From Syntrophaceae bacterium (GTDB taxonomy: Bacteria > Desulfobacterota > Desulfomonilia > Desulfomonilales > Desulfomonilaceae): a stretch of DNA of 7,081 bases. The stretch's first letter is position 1, and every line of letters starts with the position of its first letter. The notes under the pieces are model-generated. The model saw nothing but the letters and a program-made list of their open reading frames with translations. It did not search any database and was not told the origin of the DNA. The position numbers and the translations under genes were made by a program. Location of the stretch: the NCBI GenBank assembly GCA_014874425.1, contig JACWAG010000020.1:1-7081 (forward strand). Direction: 5' to 3'. Shown here piece after piece: positions 5,884-7,081 of this stretch.

Positions 5884-6750
5884 ATGATGAAAAGATTATT
5901 GACCATCTTATTGGTTAGCTTTTTCTGTATTGCAGCGGTTTGTCCCGTAGGCGCGACCGATAACGCTGATCCTGATTCTCTAATAGTCGCTCTGCTGCCA
6001 GATGAAAACGCCTCAACCGTGATCAAGAATAATCAACCACTGAAAAACTATCTTGAAAAACAGCTCGGGAAGAAAATCGACCTAGTAGTAACGACAGACT
6101 ATTCTTCGATGATTGAAGCGATGCGTCATGGTCGCATAGACATTGCATACTTCGGGCCCCTTTCTTACGTACTGGCCAAATCGAAGAGCAATATAGAGCC
6201 GTTTGCGGCTGTCCAGCGTCAAGGAACCACAACATATCAGGCTGTGGTGATAGCCAACGTGCAAACCGGCATAGGCTGTCTGAAGGACATCAAAGGCAAG
6301 AATATGGTGTATGGAGACCCGGCTTCCACATCAAGTCATTTAATTCCGAAGTGCATGTTGGCAGACCAGGAATTGAAGGCAAAAAGGGATTACAAAGAGC
6401 ATTTTGTGGGTGCTCACGATGTGGTGGCGCTGGCCGTGCAAACAGGAAAGGCAGATGCAGGTGGCTTGAGCAAAACGATTTTCCAGTCCCTCGTGGAGCG
6501 TGGGGTAATAAAACCCGACAAAGTGAAGATTGTGGCCGAATCCGAACCTTTCCCCGAATACCCTTGGGTGCTCCGATCTAACCTCAAACCTGAGCTTAAG
6601 CAAAAAATTGGTAACGCTTTCTTGGGTATAAAGAATCCAGAGATCCTCAAGACGTTTAAAGCGGATGGTTTTGCGCCGATTACAGACAAGGACTACGATG
6701 TTGTGAGGGCTCTAACCAAGTCTCTAAATGTGGATTTGTCCAAAATGTAA
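5884..6750 (+). CDS. phnD: Phosphate/phosphite/phosphonate ABC transporter substrate-binding protein
   Basis: A 288-residue exported binding protein. Residues 1-24 form a signal peptide: KR, then a hydrophobic stretch, with cleavage likely after PVGA. The AAVC at 17-20 is not a convincing lipobox. The mature part is a PhnD-type two-lobed binding fold. Recognisable elements are YFGPLSY (89-95), DPASTSSHLIP (145-155), whose Ser/Thr residues contact the phosphonate group in characterised proteins, and the segment around His178 (HDVVALAVQTGKADAGG), which holds a ligand-binding histidine. At FPEYPW (223-228) a glutamate stands about where E. coli PhnD and PtxB have an aspartate, so the ligand cannot be named as a phosphonate, phosphite or other oxyanion. 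It lies between phnC and phnE in one operon, 21 bases before phnE. No phosphonate lyase or phosphite dehydrogenase gene is in view. Confidence 0.9.
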   Translation: MMKRLLTILLVSFFCIAAVCPVGATDNADPDSLIVALLPDENASTVIKNNQPLKNYLEKQLGKKIDLVVTTDYSSMIEAMRHGRIDIAYFGPLSYVLAKSKSNIEPFAAVQRQGTTTYQAVVIANVQTGIGCLKDIKGKNMVYGDPASTSSHLIPKCMLADQELKAKRDYKEHFVGAHDVVALAVQTGKADAGGLSKTIFQSLVERGVIKPDKVKIVAESEPFPEYPWVLRSNLKPELKQKIGNAFLGIKNPEILKTFKADGFAPITDKDYDVVRALTKSLNVDLSKM

Positions 6751-6771
6751 AAGTCGACGGTGAAACCTCGT

Positions 6772-7081
6772 ATGAACGAAAATTATGAACGAATATTGCA
6801 GGCTCAACAACGGGACTGGAACAGAATTGCTCTCCGGATGGCCCTGCTGGTTCCTGTCATAGCGGCCTGCTTTTATTATGTTGGCCTCTTTGACGAAAAA
6901 CGCTTGATGGAGGGAATACCGTCGATATTCGGTTTGCTCATAGAAAGTTTGCCCCCGGATTTCGCTGAAGTACGGAATTGGGTCAAGCCACTTTTGGATA
7001 CTTTGGCCATGAGCGTAGCAGGGACCGCAAAAACCCAGCTCGTGAAGAATTCTTCGAATCTGAGATGGACTGTATGCAATC
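6772..7081 (+). CDS. phnE: Phosphonate ABC transporter permease, N-terminal part, probably disrupted
   Basis: The ATG at 6772 begins a protein of the PhnE type, which should form the membrane channel. Residues 1-20 are cytoplasmic and polar, and about 21-40 (LRMALLVPVIAACFYYVGLF) form the first membrane helix. A linker follows, then LLDTLAMSVAGTA (74-86), which is the start of the conserved PhnE transport domain. There the family would continue with a hydrophobic helix of the type LAVLLSLPLAFLAARN. Instead the frame reads KTQLVKNSSNLRWTVCN, which is polar and unrelated, up to the window edge. On the opposite strand the same bases read as a transposase helix-turn-helix. The permease is therefore broken at about codon 86 of an expected 260-280, or joined to foreign sequence by assembly error. 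The ribosome-binding site is weak (GGTG). Confidence 0.8.
   Translation, partial: MNENYERILQAQQRDWNRIALRMALLVPVIAACFYYVGLFDEKRLMEGIPSIFGLLIESLPPDFAEVRNWVKPLLDTLAMSVAGTAKTQLVKNSSNLRWTVCN
7030..7081 (-). mobile_element. IS630-type transposase fragment joined to phnE
   Basis: On the minus strand 7080-7030 translates to IAYSPSQIRRILHELGF. This matches the second helix-turn-helix of IS630-family transposases (Y-S-P-S-Q-x-R-R-x-L-x-x-L-G-F), usually followed by SVQRP and the DDE domain. Here the transposase pattern stops after LGF and phnE sequence begins, so the catalytic part is missing from this copy. The N-terminal part would lie beyond the right edge. No terminal inverted repeat or TA target duplication is visible at the joint. 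The fragment is only 17 residues, but the match is specific in style. Confidence 0.55.

Noticed and set aside
6876..7079. 67-codon minus-strand open frame at the right edge
   Set aside because: It is antisense to phnE and out of frame with the transposase-like reading; the transposase motif lies in a different frame.

Overview
The window is ordinary bacterial chromosome of moderate GC with two mobile-DNA scars. Its gene set (RecD2 helicase, LOG-family nucleosidase, a crotonase related to ECHDC3, a phosphonate-type ABC transporter) and the style of its integrase and transposase remnants suggest an anaerobic Desulfobacterota-like or other Gram-negative chromosome. That assignment is an inference of low confidence.

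Layout. Positions 1-920 hold a minus-strand unit: a good sigma70-type promoter, a LOG-family protein, and 35 bases later the start of a Xer-type tyrosine recombinase that runs off the left edge. This recombinase has no ATG and must begin at TTG. Positions 1098-1251 hold a promoter and a complete tRNA-Leu(CAA) with encoded CCA on the plus strand. Positions 1269-1505 hold two decayed mobile-element fragments fused head to tail on the minus strand: the C-terminus of a tyrosine integrase, beside the tRNA 3' end, and the C-terminus of an IS1182-like transposase, touching the recD2 stop. Positions 1503-3686 encode a complete RecD2 helicase, and positions 3888-4667 a crotonase lacking both catalytic glutamates, both on the minus strand.

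After a 373-base gap come plus-strand phnC (5041-5799), phnD (5884-6750) and the start of phnE (6772 onward), which encode an ABC importer for phosphonate, phosphite or a similar phosphorus oxyanion. phnE keeps the family pattern for about 86 codons and then changes at about 7030 into sequence that, on the minus strand, reads as the second helix-turn-helix of an IS630-type transposase. The permease is therefore probably broken, or the sequence is joined to a mobile element at its right end.

How the genes relate. PhnD would bind the ligand outside the membrane, PhnE form the channel and PhnC hydrolyse ATP, so loss of PhnE would disable import unless another permease substitutes. RecD2, Xer and LOG are housekeeping-type genes. 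I see no convincing new defence or biosynthetic system. The points most worth following are the tRNA-linked scar, the phnE junction, the unusual crotonase and the TTG-started recombinase.
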